Shown here one piece after another: positions 54,882 to 64,000 of a DNA stretch of 64,000 nucleotides (position 1 is its first letter; the number at the start of each line of letters is the position of its first letter). Under the pieces are notes generated by a model that saw only the letters and a program-made list of their open reading frames with translations, ran no database searches and was not told where the DNA came from. The translations under genes and the position numbers were made by a program. The stretch is from Methylomonas albis (GTDB lineage Bacteria > Pseudomonadota > Gammaproteobacteria > Methylococcales > Methylomonadaceae): the NCBI RefSeq assembly GCF_014850955.1, contig NZ_JACXSS010000001.1, positions 4,712,001 through 4,776,000 of the forward strand, written 5' to 3'.

Positions 54882-55502
54882 TCAAGGCGCACAAATAACT
54901 ACCAACTCATCGCTATATTGCCCAACCTCAGCATCTTTCAAAATATAAACCGCCGTATACCGGCGTAACTCCGGCTTGCCGGCTACCAGCAAGGGCCGGT
55001 TGTCCACATAAGGCGGTATCGTATCCCTGGCCAAAAATATAAAGTCCGGCTCGCCCTCGCGCTGGCAGTAAATATTGATGCCATCGCTTTTCGATTTAAT
55101 AAAATTAAGCACCACCACACCGCCCGTTTGATCTACACCGGTCAAAACCGGTTTAGCCTCAGAAAGCTTGATCGTATCTTCCGCGCCTATGACGCCCAGA
55201 AAATTACCCATTGCATCCGAATACGCCGGATGCGCTTTGACGCGTCTGACTAAAGCCCTGGTATTACCTTCGACATTATTGACGCTGGCAGTCTTGGCGG
55301 CCGTGGCTTGTCTGGCTGCCGCAGAAGCAGCACTGCCTGCGCTGATCCTATCGTGTAACTCCAGGTTATCGCGTTCGACACTGGCAATATCTTCCGCGGA
55401 TAAACCTAATTCAGCTTGCTTCGCGGCAAGATTCACCTTGAAACGATCATGCCAAACCAATAAATCGTTATCGGGATGCGGAAAGTAGTCGGATTTAGCC
55501 AT
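54882..55502 (-). CDS. Conserved hypothetical protein
   Basis: A 206-residue cytosolic-looking protein with no signal peptide. The N-terminal half is helical and Ala-rich ('ISAGSAASAAARQATAAKTAS', broken up by charged residues; 'RALVRRVKAHPAYSDAMGNFLG'). The C-terminal half is beta-rich ('GGVVVLNFIKSKSDGINIYC', 'PLLVAGKPELRRYTAVYI', 'YSDELVVICAP'), like a fibronectin-type fold. Proteins of this pattern occur in methanotrophs and planctomycetes, as far as I recall, without known function. The ATG follows AAGGAG. Confidence 0.65.
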   Translation of the reverse strand: MAKSDYFPHPDNDLLVWHDRFKVNLAAKQAELGLSAEDIASVERDNLELHDRISAGSAASAAARQATAAKTASVNNVEGNTRALVRRVKAHPAYSDAMGNFLGVIGAEDTIKLSEAKPVLTGVDQTGGVVVLNFIKSKSDGINIYCQREGEPDFIFLARDTIPPYVDNRPLLVAGKPELRRYTAVYILKDAEVGQYSDELVVICAP

Positions 55503-55837
55503 ATTAAATTCTCCTTGTTGTGACTAGAAATTGTCGTACACACGCAAATTCAGTTAAGCTGAGGAGTAACCGTTCATCTTTATGCCCAGTGGACATTGGA
55601 TTTGCCGAAGGACAAAGGGTAAAAAACTGCTGTTGATTCCACAGAGATCAAGACAAACAGCTGTTGTGCCCTCAAGCATAACTTGACGTTATTGTGTCCC
55701 CAACGCCTGCTAGAGCAGGCTGTGTCGACAGACTGATAAATACAAGCAGCGCATAATTAGCGCGACGGATTTCACCGTAGAACAAACCGAACTTCGCGGC
55801 ATAGACACTAACGGTTTAATTGATTCTATATGCGTTT
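55503..55837. other. Gene-free stretch
   Basis: About 330 bases upstream of the conserved hypothetical gene. No gene, repeat or leader recognised. It should carry that gene's promoter. Confidence 0.4.
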
Positions 55838-56037
55838 TAGGGCGCGCCACAAGCCTTTGGCGGTGCGGCTAAATGTCGCGTCGGTACCCACGGCGCATTT
55901 ATGGATACCGACAAAGCGCTTGGCCGTGCCCACGAGCGCTGCATCGGTGCCGACGAAGCGCCTGGTGGTGCCAACCAATCCATTCCGCGCCCCCACAAAT
56001 TCTCTGTGAGCCCCCAGAAATCGCTCAGGAACACCGC
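55838..56037 (-). repeat. 21-bp tandem repeat coding for heptapeptides, no start codon
   Basis: The minus strand reads as successive seven-residue units with a central VGT: 'RFVGTDA', 'ALVGTAK', 'RFVGIHK', 'CAVGTDA', 'TFSRTAK', and so on, ending 'GLWRALKRI' and a stop. The units are 21 bp. The frame is closed upstream by a stop at about 56060 and has no ATG. An overlapping ATG frame exists, but it lacks the periodicity. It may be the tail of a decayed repeat protein. Confidence 0.55.
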
Positions 56038-56489
56038 CAAAACAATCTATGGCCCTCCATTAAGATTTAATTAAAATTGCAAAATGACTTGGTTATCAAG
56101 TAATTATGATTTAGGCTGTACCTAGCCTCTAATATCATCCGCTTATATTTCGACACCTTAGGCCCGTACAGATAGCTTGATGCAACGCCTGCACTTGCCA
56201 AATCAGACGAAATATATCCATTAGAGATGCGTATCAATATAAGCCAGGATGGGCACATTAAATGCCATTGTCGGCATGTGTAATCGCGACAGGCAGTTAT
56301 CAACACATTTCAAAAGTATGTCAGACCGGCGCGCTTTAGCTCAAATGCTAGTCCGGCGCACCAAATTAGCTCGTAAAAATTAATTGCAAGCTGACTGCGG
56401 TTGAAAAAGCGTTATTGGAGAGGTTCCGTACTTCGGTTTTCAAAAGAGCTGCTAGTATTGTAAGCGTGTTGGCGATACAGGCTTTATGG
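56038..56489. other. Gene-free AT-rich stretch
   Basis: About 450 bases with no supported gene. A short frame at 56067-56306 (minus) has no domain or ribosome binding site. GGCGCGCTTTAGCTCAAATG near 56325 does not fold as a tRNA. Confidence 0.4.
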
Positions 56490-56612
56490 AATAGCCCACT
56501 GTTGACCCAATACTGAAACATATACAAAGTACCTTAGTAACCAAGGACCGGAACACTACCCCGAAAATATTAACTGAATTAGCTGACTGTATTCCGTGGT
56601 CTGTCAGGCTAT
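56490..56612 (-). pseudogene. Fragment of a second WecG-like gene
   Basis: Similar in DNA to the first 40 codons of the glycosyltransferase gene and the bases before it. The minus strand reads 'QSANSVNIFGVVF' where the intact gene has 'QSIKSVDIFGVRF', and continues 'FSIGSTVGYS' for 'QEWIGSGQS'. The start codon is ATA instead of ATG, and nothing of the remaining gene is left. It abuts the promoter region of the beta-helix gene at 56643. Confidence 0.65.
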
Positions 56613-56642
56613 TGGAGCATGCGTTAATAAAAAGGAGAGAAA

Positions 56643-58745
56643 ATGTTATCTAAACTTGTCATCACTCTAGCAATCTTGACGTTCTGCTCCGCAGTAACGG
56701 CAAAGGATTTTTACGTATCACCCTCAGGCAGCGACAGCCTGAACGGCTTATCCCCCAGCGCCAATTACTGGACAAAAACAGGCCCCTTCAAAACCCTAGC
56801 TCGTGCCCAGCAAGCTATACGCAAATTAAAAGCGGCCGGAAAGTTTAACGAAGCCATTACCGTGCACGTAGGTAAAGGCACTTACCAGTTGCAGTCGGCG
56901 CTGGAATTTGATGATAGAGATTCTGGCTTACCTAGTCAGGAAATTTTGTGGATCGGCGAAAAAGGCACCAGCATCATTTCTGGTGGCATCACGCTTAAAA
57001 ATTGCCAACCCTATAATGCCGCCAATCCTCTGCAAATTTTAAGCTGTCCTTTAAATGCAGATACTGTAGCCAACATCCAAAGGGAAAATAATCACCGAAT
57101 TCAAGGAAATAGTCCAGCATTTGAGATTTTCATTAACGAACGGCGAATGCACCTTGCGCGCTGGCCTAATGAGGATTGGGCCCATATCAAAGTGCCGTTA
57201 GATGAAAATACTCGCTTTAGTGTATTTGAAAAAATGCCGCAATTTTCGGGGGACTTAAGCAATGCACAAGTCCATATTTTTCCAGGCAATGACATTTACG
57301 ACCATTATACTGGCGTATCAACAATAGATTTTGTCAACAATCAAATCAATTTATCCAGTGAAACTATTTATAAATTGACTAGCGGCAGGCGTTTTTATTT
57401 ACAAAACTTAGAAGCAGCCCTAGATGTTCAAGATGAATGGTTTTATGACCAAACCAATAATAAAATACTATTTATTCCACCTATCGGCACAACTCAGAAC
57501 AACATTGTATTATCCTCGGCAAAAAATCTATTGATGATTAATGATGCAAGTCATATTGGCTTTAAAAATTTGACTTTTCGACATAGTACCGGGGCTGCAA
57601 TCAGGACTCAGCGATCTGAAAGTGTGTTATTCGATAATTTGGAGATAAATAATATCGCTGGCACAGCAATATACGCACCAGAAAACACTAACATAACCAT
57701 CTCAAATAATCATATTCACGATGTCGGAACTGGTGGAATTTTAATTTCTGGTGGGGATAGACCGACACTAACGGCTTCGGGTAACCTAATCGATAATAAT
57801 CATATTGATAACTATGATGCTATTTTGTTCACGTATTCGCCTGGCGTCTCAACTAATGGTGTCGCATCGGTAATAACTCATAATCTCATCGAGAACGGAC
57901 ATGGTAATGGTGTCTTCCTTTACGGAAACGACCATCTCATCGAAAAAAACGAGATCTCGCAGGTCTGTCAGCAATCTGACGATTGCGGAGCAATTTATTC
58001 CGGCAGAGATTGGACATATCGCGGCAATATCGTACGTTACAACTATCTTCACGACTTTTCCGGCTATCAATTGAAGACACTTGATATCGCCAATAATATT
58101 ATCCAGTATACGCGCGAAGGTACACGAGGCATTTATCTTGACGACGCGGTCAGCGGGTTTACAGTATTCGGCAATATCCTGGTTAACGCTGGCTCTATCT
58201 CAATTCAGCTCGGCGGGGGCCGCGACCATCATATAGAAAACAATGTTATTAAAACTAGCACATATGCAATATATATTGATCAACGCTTCGGAAGTTACAA
58301 TTGGGATAACAACAGAGACTCTTTGAAAACCATGCCTATTACCAGTAGCGTGTGGTTGACAAAATATCCAGAGCTGGGAGCCCCGATGGCTCATGATACC
58401 TGGCCAGAAGGCAACAGCATTCAACGAAATGTCATTCTTTCGACAAACAGCCTAGGTTATTCGTTGTTTTACGTATTACCTCCGCAAGGCAATACGGTAG
58501 GCAACAATCTAGCATGGCACGCTAGCAGCGACATAAGGGTGTATTACCAAATACTAGGTACGTTTATCGGTAAAAATCGTGCACCCTGGCGTGATTGGCT
58601 AAGTCATAGCATTGAAAATAATAGTATAAATGAGGACCCATGCTTGAACATATCAGGCAGTAAAATTAGCATTGGATGTACTAATTCACCTTTATCTAAA
58701 ATAGGTTTCCAAATCCCGCCCTCCGACATTGGCATTTTTCAATAG
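56643..58745 (+). CDS. Secreted beta-helix protein, copy 1
   Basis: A 700-residue exported protein. Signal peptide to about residue 20 ('SAVTA'). Then the start typical of right-handed beta-helix carbohydrate-active proteins, 'KDFYVSPSGSDSLNGLSP' and 'GPFKTLARAQQAIRKLK'. 'MHLARWPNEDW' (about 175-185) is a motif I associate with GH141-type and related proteins. Rungs of the helix run from about 290 to 560, including 'YGNDHLIEKNEISQVCQQ' and 'DDCGAIYSGRDWTYRGNIVR'. Probably a glycoside hydrolase or lyase acting on exopolysaccharide. It is paralogous to the gene at 59053. GGAGAGAAA precedes the ATG. Confidence 0.78.
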   Translation: MLSKLVITLAILTFCSAVTAKDFYVSPSGSDSLNGLSPSANYWTKTGPFKTLARAQQAIRKLKAAGKFNEAITVHVGKGTYQLQSALEFDDRDSGLPSQEILWIGEKGTSIISGGITLKNCQPYNAANPLQILSCPLNADTVANIQRENNHRIQGNSPAFEIFINERRMHLARWPNEDWAHIKVPLDENTRFSVFEKMPQFSGDLSNAQVHIFPGNDIYDHYTGVSTIDFVNNQINLSSETIYKLTSGRRFYLQNLEAALDVQDEWFYDQTNNKILFIPPIGTTQNNIVLSSAKNLLMINDASHIGFKNLTFRHSTGAAIRTQRSESVLFDNLEINNIAGTAIYAPENTNITISNNHIHDVGTGGILISGGDRPTLTASGNLIDNNHIDNYDAILFTYSPGVSTNGVASVITHNLIENGHGNGVFLYGNDHLIEKNEISQVCQQSDDCGAIYSGRDWTYRGNIVRYNYLHDFSGYQLKTLDIANNIIQYTREGTRGIYLDDAVSGFTVFGNILVNAGSISIQLGGGRDHHIENNVIKTSTYAIYIDQRFGSYNWDNNRDSLKTMPITSSVWLTKYPELGAPMAHDTWPEGNSIQRNVILSTNSLGYSLFYVLPPQGNTVGNNLAWHASSDIRVYYQILGTFIGKNRAPWRDWLSHSIENNSINEDPCLNISGSKISIGCTNSPLSKIGFQIPPSDIGIFQ

Positions 58746-59052
58746 GAAACCAATTAATTACTAGCTAATCCAAATAATTTTATACCTGCATCAAAACTAT
58801 TACGCTGGATATAAACCCAGGAAAATGTCATGAAAACAGCTTCTCATAATATTGTGGGAAGCCGTTATTTCGCTTGGGAAACAGAATTTTTTAGCCAGAC
58901 ATTGGCAGTAAAAGATCAGGAATATTAAAGATATTACTGCTCAACGCAACCGCATTACCCCGTCAACTTAAAAAACTTATACAAAATATCACTATTCCTA
59001 AAGGGCATTAGAAATTTTAATTTCTATCACCCAGGCATTAGATGAGGTAACT
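58746..59052. other. Intergenic region between the two beta-helix genes
   Basis: About 300 bases. AGAAATTTTAATTTCT (59008-59023) is a small palindrome 30 bases before the second gene. No gene found. The sequence does not resemble the region upstream of the first beta-helix gene. Confidence 0.4.
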
Positions 59053-61134
59053 ATGCTATATAATATTGTCTTTCTTATCACTTTACTTTGCATTTCGACC
59101 AAAGCAACGGCCTTAGATTTTTACGTTACCCCCTCCGGAAATGATCAAACAAACGGTCTAGCCGCCGAAGCCACCACTGCAGGAACAAGTGGTCCATTTA
59201 AAACCCTTACACGTGCGCAACAAGCCATTAGGGACTTAAAAAAGAATGGACTATTCAAAGAACCAATCACAGTGCATATCCAAACTGGTATTTATGTTCT
59301 GCAAAAACCTCTAGAATTTGATATTAGAGATTCTGGTTTCGCTGGCCGCGAAATTCGTTGGCAAGGCGAAAACGGCCCAGTTGTAATTAGTGGAGGTATT
59401 GCGTTGCAAAACTGCGGGGTAGATAACGGCGAAATCTGGAGTTGTACAACCTCAGGGTTACCATTGGATAAGATTAAATATCTGCAGGGATACCGCAAGC
59501 GTGGCGACATTCCAGGCTTTGAATTATTTATAAATCAGCAGCCTATGCATCTTGCCCGCTGGCCTAATACGGATTGGGCCCATATTAAACTACCTATAGA
59601 CGAAAGAACCCGCTTTAGTATCATAGAGCCATTACCTCCACTAGCGAACGACCTGAATCGGGCTCAAGTCCACATAATGGCGGGTAACGACTGGCATGAT
59701 CAATATCTTGGTGTATCCGCAATTGATCAATACCAAAACGAGATTACCCTTTCAAGCAACACCAATTATCAATTAGCTAGTGGTCGAAGATTTTATCTGC
59801 AAAATATTCGCTCAGAGCTGGATACGCCTAGCGAATGGTTTTACGATCAGACGAATAATAAAATATTATTTATTCCCCCAGAAAAAGCCGAGCCCAGTGA
59901 GATAGTCATTTCGGCCTTGGAAAACCTACTGATTATTAAGGATTCAAATTACATCAGTTTTAACAAAGTAGCATTTCGGTACAGTACCGATATTGCGATT
60001 CGTCTCGACAAAACCAGTCATCTGCTTTTTAACGAGATAGAGGCTAACAATATTGGTGGCTGGGCAATAGAGGCCAAAAATAGCATCAATACCAGCATTA
60101 TTAACAGCCATATTCATAAAACTGGCGCAGGAGGAGTTTTTATAAGCGGCGGTAACAGAAACACCCTGGAAGCGGCCAATAATTTTGTCCATAACAACCA
60201 TATTCATGAATTTGGGCGAGTGGTAATGACCAATACCGCAGCCATCGAATTGGGTGGAGTAGGTAGCCGCGTCACACACAATTTAATTGAACAAAGCCCT
60301 GGAACGGGAATAATGATATACGGAAATGACCATTTGCTTGAAAAAAATGAAGTTCATCATGTTTGCGAGCAAGCATCCGATTGCGGCGCAATTTACTCCG
60401 GGCGGGATTGGACTTTTCACGGGAATATTATCAGGTATAACAGTATCCATGACCTGTTCGGTTACGGCTTGCAAAGTGTAGACATTACCAACAATAAAGT
60501 CACTTATGTAAAACCCGACGGTGTGCGCGGCGTTTATCTGGATGACTCTGTTAGTGGATTCAGTGTGATCGGCAATCTATTTAATAATGCCGGCGCATTG
60601 GCAATCCAGCTAGGCAGTGGCCGTTTCAATATCATAGAAAATAACCTTATCAGCACGGCTAATTACGCACTTTTTGTAGATCACAGGGTACCGGGTACTG
60701 AAATTAAAAAGCGACTTACACAAGTACCTTACCAAAGCCCCATTTGGCTGAGCAAATATCCCAAACTGGGTCAGCCCATGCATAATGAAAACTGGCCGGA
60801 AAATAATAGCCTGCAACGCAATATTATTATCTCCAATAATCTGACCGGTCCGTCCTTGCGTTATTTAATGCCCAAGCAGAGTAACGTTTTAGGTAGCAAT
60901 CTGGTGTGGAGTCCCTCAAACCAATTTAGCGTCGAATACGATATTTTGGACGTCTCGTCTAAACGCGGCAGAACTTCTTGGCGAGAATGGAACAATGAAG
61001 GAATAGAGCAAGACAGTATCTATGCGGACCCCTGTGTGACAATAACCGGAAACCAAGTCACTTTTTGCCCGGACTCGCCAGCCAAAAAAATCGGATTCCA
61101 AGCTATACCTACTGATATTGGCTTAATAAGATAA
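59053..61134 (+). CDS. Secreted beta-helix protein, copy 2
   Basis: A 693-residue paralogue of the protein at 56643, collinear over its length: 'LDFYVTPSGNDQTNG', 'SGPFKTLTRAQQAIRDLKK', 'MHLARWPNTDWAHIKLP', 'FYDQTNNKILFIPP', 'YGNDHLLEKNEVHHVCEQ', 'CGAIYSGRDWTFHGNIIRYN'. Signal peptide ends near 'ATA' (about residue 21). Blocks conserved between the copies (the ARWPN, YGNDH, and CGAIYSGRDW motifs) are the best candidates for the active groove. Expected substrate is a surface polysaccharide. The copies have diverged substantially, so the duplication is old. Confidence 0.78.
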   Translation: MLYNIVFLITLLCISTKATALDFYVTPSGNDQTNGLAAEATTAGTSGPFKTLTRAQQAIRDLKKNGLFKEPITVHIQTGIYVLQKPLEFDIRDSGFAGREIRWQGENGPVVISGGIALQNCGVDNGEIWSCTTSGLPLDKIKYLQGYRKRGDIPGFELFINQQPMHLARWPNTDWAHIKLPIDERTRFSIIEPLPPLANDLNRAQVHIMAGNDWHDQYLGVSAIDQYQNEITLSSNTNYQLASGRRFYLQNIRSELDTPSEWFYDQTNNKILFIPPEKAEPSEIVISALENLLIIKDSNYISFNKVAFRYSTDIAIRLDKTSHLLFNEIEANNIGGWAIEAKNSINTSIINSHIHKTGAGGVFISGGNRNTLEAANNFVHNNHIHEFGRVVMTNTAAIELGGVGSRVTHNLIEQSPGTGIMIYGNDHLLEKNEVHHVCEQASDCGAIYSGRDWTFHGNIIRYNSIHDLFGYGLQSVDITNNKVTYVKPDGVRGVYLDDSVSGFSVIGNLFNNAGALAIQLGSGRFNIIENNLISTANYALFVDHRVPGTEIKKRLTQVPYQSPIWLSKYPKLGQPMHNENWPENNSLQRNIIISNNLTGPSLRYLMPKQSNVLGSNLVWSPSNQFSVEYDILDVSSKRGRTSWREWNNEGIEQDSIYADPCVTITGNQVTFCPDSPAKKIGFQAIPTDIGLIR

Positions 61135-61186
61135 TTTTATAGCCAAAATTTATTGGGGGTGACGTAAAACCCAAGTCCCGTAACTT

Positions 61187-61570
61187 CATCCCCATATATG
61201 TTGCTTAGTTTGTATACGGTATGTGGTGTTTGGACTCCGGCGTGGCGACCACTGGGTTGAATTCCGTGTATTGCGCCTTATCAGAAACCCAAGCAAGGCA
61301 GATGCGTATAAGACAATAAATGAATGAATAGGCAAGCCAATTTCATCAAGAAATTGCATACGGTAACCAACTTGAAAGCTCTCCTGACGGTTTGAAAGGC
61401 CTAAAAAACCATTGCCCCACTGGCCGTGGCCAGGATCAAAGGTTCCTTGAAACTCATATATCTAAGAGTAGAAGTTAACAACCTCTATATAATAATATTC
61501 CTCCATCGCAATAAAGTAATGTAAGTCATCATACTCAACATTATAATCATTCTCTCCGTTTACTATTAAG
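61187..61570 (-). pseudogene. Possible decayed secreted-protein gene
   Basis: On the minus strand a frame reads 'EEYYYIEVVNFYS', a TAG stop, then 'IYEFQGTFDPGHGQWGNGFL', 'SFQVGYRMQF', and 'IHSFIVLYASALLGFLIRRN', before a stop at 61187. The end, with a hydrophobic segment and two arginines, looks like a decayed CTERM sorting signal. No ribosome binding site or start is clear. Confidence 0.3.
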
Positions 61571-61935
61571 TAAACTAGGGACAACGCATAATTAGTAGTT
61601 AAAACCAACTTGATTTTTATTTATTCGGAGTAGTCGTGTTTAGTACCAAGACATTTTATGCAGCACTAACAATATCACATGGGACTGGACTTAATCCTGA
61701 GTTTTTATCAGACTGATACCCCCTTCTGGAAATATGTCAACGAAAACGGTTTTGCTGCCATCAAAATTTTTTCCTTTGGGAGTTAATGATTAACCCGCCG
61801 CCAGCCTCAATAAAATCATCATTACGGGATAATTACAGCTGTTTACCGTTGCCGTCTAAGATTTGATCATTAAAATCTTCAAGATGAATGACAGTTCATA
61901 AAATCTCGCCCACTTGAAATAATATTAGCTTTGAT
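61571..61935. other. Gene-free stretch
   Basis: About 360 bases before the end of the GT4 gene. Nothing recognised. Confidence 0.4.
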
Positions 61936-63108
61936 TTATGCGGCACAAGCATCCGTATAAATTGCCATAAGCTCAGCGTAATTTTGCTCGGCGGTATATT
62001 TTTCAAGAAAAATACGCCTAGCGTTTGCGCCGAGCTGTCGCGCTTGCAAAGGGTTTTCCAGTAGAAATTTAGCTTTTTCAGCGAGATCCTCGGCATTGCC
62101 CGGTTCAAATAACAGACCTGTTTCGCCATCCTTGATTATATCGGCCATACTACCTAGGCGAGAGGCGAGAACGGGCAGGCCGTGAGCAAATGCTTCAACC
62201 AGCACCAACGGAAAACCTTCATACCACTGGGAGGGTAACACCAAAAAAGTAGCTTTTCGCATTAAAGCACTAACCTCAGCTGTAGTTTGCCGACCTAATG
62301 CCTCGACATTGTTCCGCCCCAGCAACAATGACTCAAGGGGCCCGCTGCCAGCAACTTTCAACATATTTTTTTCGCTCAACGCTATCCATGCGTCCATCAA
62401 TACTTTAATGCCTTTTTCCTTACTTATACGGCCTACGAACAATGCAAACTCGGAGGATAAGGGTGGGGATATCGTAAGTGACGAATTCAGAAAAGGATCA
62501 TGTAAAAAATTAGCTTTAATAGCGATCTTATCTGCTGGAAATCCAGCGGCGATAAATTTAGACTTTGCAAATTCAGTCAGAGCGATGAAACGAGTGACCT
62601 TATCCTGCCAAGTGCCTCGATTGCGATGTTGTGCGACCATATGCGCCACTACTAAACTGCCCAGCCTTGATCCACGATAACAAGCATACCAAGCCGCTTG
62701 GTATGGCGAACGTGAGACGCATTGCTCACAAATATTACCATCGCGCATCAGCATCGCTCCTGGACAAATCAGCCGGTAATTATGTAGAGTCTGAACTACC
62801 GGGATTCCTTCATCCAAGCAAGCATCATAGATAGATGGACTAATTTGCGGAAAAAAATTATGCACATGGACAACATCCGGTTGGAAATTTCGCAATTTCT
62901 CCCTAGCAATCGCCCGAGCGGCTGGCGAATAGTTGGTATTTAACGCAGTTCCAATCTTGCCAATTAATCCATTTGGCAAGTCTTTATTGTCAACACTCCA
63001 TAACTCTACTTCATTATCGTATTTAGTTAATAAACTTACTTCCGCAGCGACAACATTATCTTCGCCTCCAGCCTGCTGGTAACTATTATGGACAACCAGA
63101 ATTTTCAT
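61936..63108 (-). CDS. GT4-family glycosyltransferase
   Basis: A 390-residue retaining glycosyltransferase with the GT-B fold. N-terminal 'VVHNSYQQAGGEDNVVAAEVSLL' is typical of one exopolysaccharide GT4 group. 'VVHVHNFFPQISPSIYDAC' follows. The C-terminal domain has 'FALFVGRISKEKGIKVLMDAW' and the donor-binding 'PSQWYEGFPLVLVEAFAHGLPVLASRLGSMADII', with its Glu-x7-Glu pattern, then 'GETGLLFEPGNAEDLAEK'. It should add one sugar in exopolysaccharide repeat-unit assembly at the inner face of the membrane. It is transcribed together with the DUF6625-type gene to its right, 84 bases apart. Confidence 0.9.
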   Translation of the reverse strand: MKILVVHNSYQQAGGEDNVVAAEVSLLTKYDNEVELWSVDNKDLPNGLIGKIGTALNTNYSPAARAIAREKLRNFQPDVVHVHNFFPQISPSIYDACLDEGIPVVQTLHNYRLICPGAMLMRDGNICEQCVSRSPYQAAWYACYRGSRLGSLVVAHMVAQHRNRGTWQDKVTRFIALTEFAKSKFIAAGFPADKIAIKANFLHDPFLNSSLTISPPLSSEFALFVGRISKEKGIKVLMDAWIALSEKNMLKVAGSGPLESLLLGRNNVEALGRQTTAEVSALMRKATFLVLPSQWYEGFPLVLVEAFAHGLPVLASRLGSMADIIKDGETGLLFEPGNAEDLAEKAKFLLENPLQARQLGANARRIFLEKYTAEQNYAELMAIYTDACAA

Positions 63109-63192
63109 TGGATTGGGGGATATTGATATAAGGTTGAGGCGACCGCTAACTAAAAGGTTACCTATTTTATTGTTGAACTAAACCAACCAAGA

Positions 63193-64000
63193 TTAGGCCG
63201 CGTGTTTGCTTTTTATGAATTTAACGATGCGAGGCAAGAAAAATCGCCGTAAATGAACCAAATTTGGGAAATAAACAAGAATTCTGTTTATCCTGCTTTG
63301 CAAACCACTTTTAGCGCCAAAGAGGCCAAACTGATTAATCAGAATCTTTGGCGGAACTTCGATTGTAATACAATAATGTTCCGCCATCTTTCTTTTCTGA
63401 AAATGAATATAAATATATTCGTTATCTTCACCTGTTCCGTTTTTACAAAGTAGCTTGCCATGCGACCAGATAAAATATTGCCCCCAATGATTAGGATGGG
63501 CCGTCATATATAAGAAAGGAGATTTTGGATTTATATCGGCAATCAACTCTTCGCGAAACACCGGAAGCCCCATCGTTGCGAATATCTTATCGATGCCATT
63601 GGTTTCGTCAAAATTAAAAAAATTTTCAGATGAAAAAATATCTCGATAGCTAAGCGAATCGACAATATTTTTATATACACCATTATTTTCTTTTGAATTC
63701 TTATAAAGGGTTAAGTGACCTCTACGAAAAATTTTAACATACTGCGCCTGTTTCGCGACTTCCACTACTGGAGTTAAATCTCCAAATACCATATCAAAAT
63801 CACAATGCCCCACCAATCATAATTCTCCAAATAATCCACAAGCAACTCTCCATATGCCGGCTGAAAATCAGTAAGCTTATACGGTGAGTTAAGCGCTATC
63901 GGAAACGCAATAACAGATTGAAAGCGGACACGAATATCCTCGAATGTGGTCTTTATGATCCTGACATTAGAAGGTAGACTCAAGGGAGTATCAAAATCAA
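63193..64000 (-). pseudogene. DUF6625-type glycosyltransferase-like gene, frameshifted, partial
   Basis: Two frames join at a run of four G (63808-63811, plus-strand C). The upstream part reads 'DTPLSLPSNVRIIKTTFEDIR', 'IALNSPYKLTDFQPAYGELL' and 'YLENYDWWG'. The downstream frame continues 'HCDFDMVFGDL' and on to the stop at 63193. The join NYDWWGHCDFDMVFGD is the conserved DxD-like core of DUF6625 proteins, which occur in polysaccharide clusters. One missing base explains the break. The gene's 5' end lies beyond the window. A sequencing error at the G run is possible. Confidence 0.75.

Noticed and set aside
55837..56040. 67-codon ATG frame on the minus strand over the heptad repeats
   Set aside because: The frame that keeps the heptapeptide periodicity is another one, so this ATG frame is likely accidental.
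56310..56380. tRNA-like sequence with GCGCGCTTTAGCTCAAATG
   Set aside because: It cannot be folded into a cloverleaf; the T-arm sequence and acceptor pairing are missing.

Overview
This window reads as chromosomal DNA of a gammaproteobacterial methanotroph of the Methylomonas type. That is an inference from several signs: repeated VPLPA-CTERM surface proteins, a secreted protein whose predicted mature end starts with His next to a membrane-anchored cupredoxin, a two-subunit pyruvate carboxylase, and gammaproteobacterial housekeeping genes (pgi, gltA, valS, tadA) scattered among many short dispersed repeats. No rRNA or tRNA gene and no full CRISPR array was recognised.

Layout. 0-7.1 kb: a GNAT-type acetyltransferase whose stop codon lies in a MITE end, a small VPLPA-CTERM protein, pycA-pycB, then a tight Sua5/TsaC-TadA pair for tRNA modification. 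7.1-13.3 kb: a secreted beta-helix protein, a membrane-anchored unknown, and a secreted GH15 glucoamylase with a CBM20 starch-binding tail. 13.3-17.7 kb: an accessory island with 148-bp tandem repeats split by an IS256-family element (8-bp target duplication), a ParDE system, and a SIR2-like gene cut off by an IS66 remnant. 17.7-26.8 kb: a hybrid histidine kinase and LuxR-type regulator, a second decayed copy of the same block, two VPLPA-CTERM proteins, lipoproteins, and a dead LuxR gene. An 18-bp palindrome occurs both upstream of the regulator and upstream of the first VPLPA-CTERM gene, which suggests a small regulon.

27-34.7 kb: a lone sequence resembling a type I-C CRISPR repeat, pgi, the putative copper pair, two membrane proteins, a MOSC protein, a BrnT/BrnA locus with a frameshifted toxin, and a HEPN-like protein. 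34.9-42.2 kb: valS followed closely by a signalling cluster (HDOD-GAF, a double receiver with a degenerate first domain, an Aer-like PAS protein, a CZB-type chemoreceptor). 42.2-50 kb: RlpA, two glycine-zipper proteins, a 1343-residue membrane protein of unknown function, and citrate synthase.

50.3-64 kb: a surface and exopolysaccharide region. It has a very large Gly-rich VPLPA-CTERM protein with an internal duplication, a WecG/TagA glycosyltransferase and a decayed fragment of a second copy, two paralogous secreted beta-helix proteins, a GT4 glycosyltransferase, and a frameshifted DUF6625-type gene running off the right edge. Gene decay is heavy in accessory parts: at least seven genes are broken by frameshift, stop codon, deletion or insertion. 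No exosortase for the VPLPA-CTERM proteins lies in the window.
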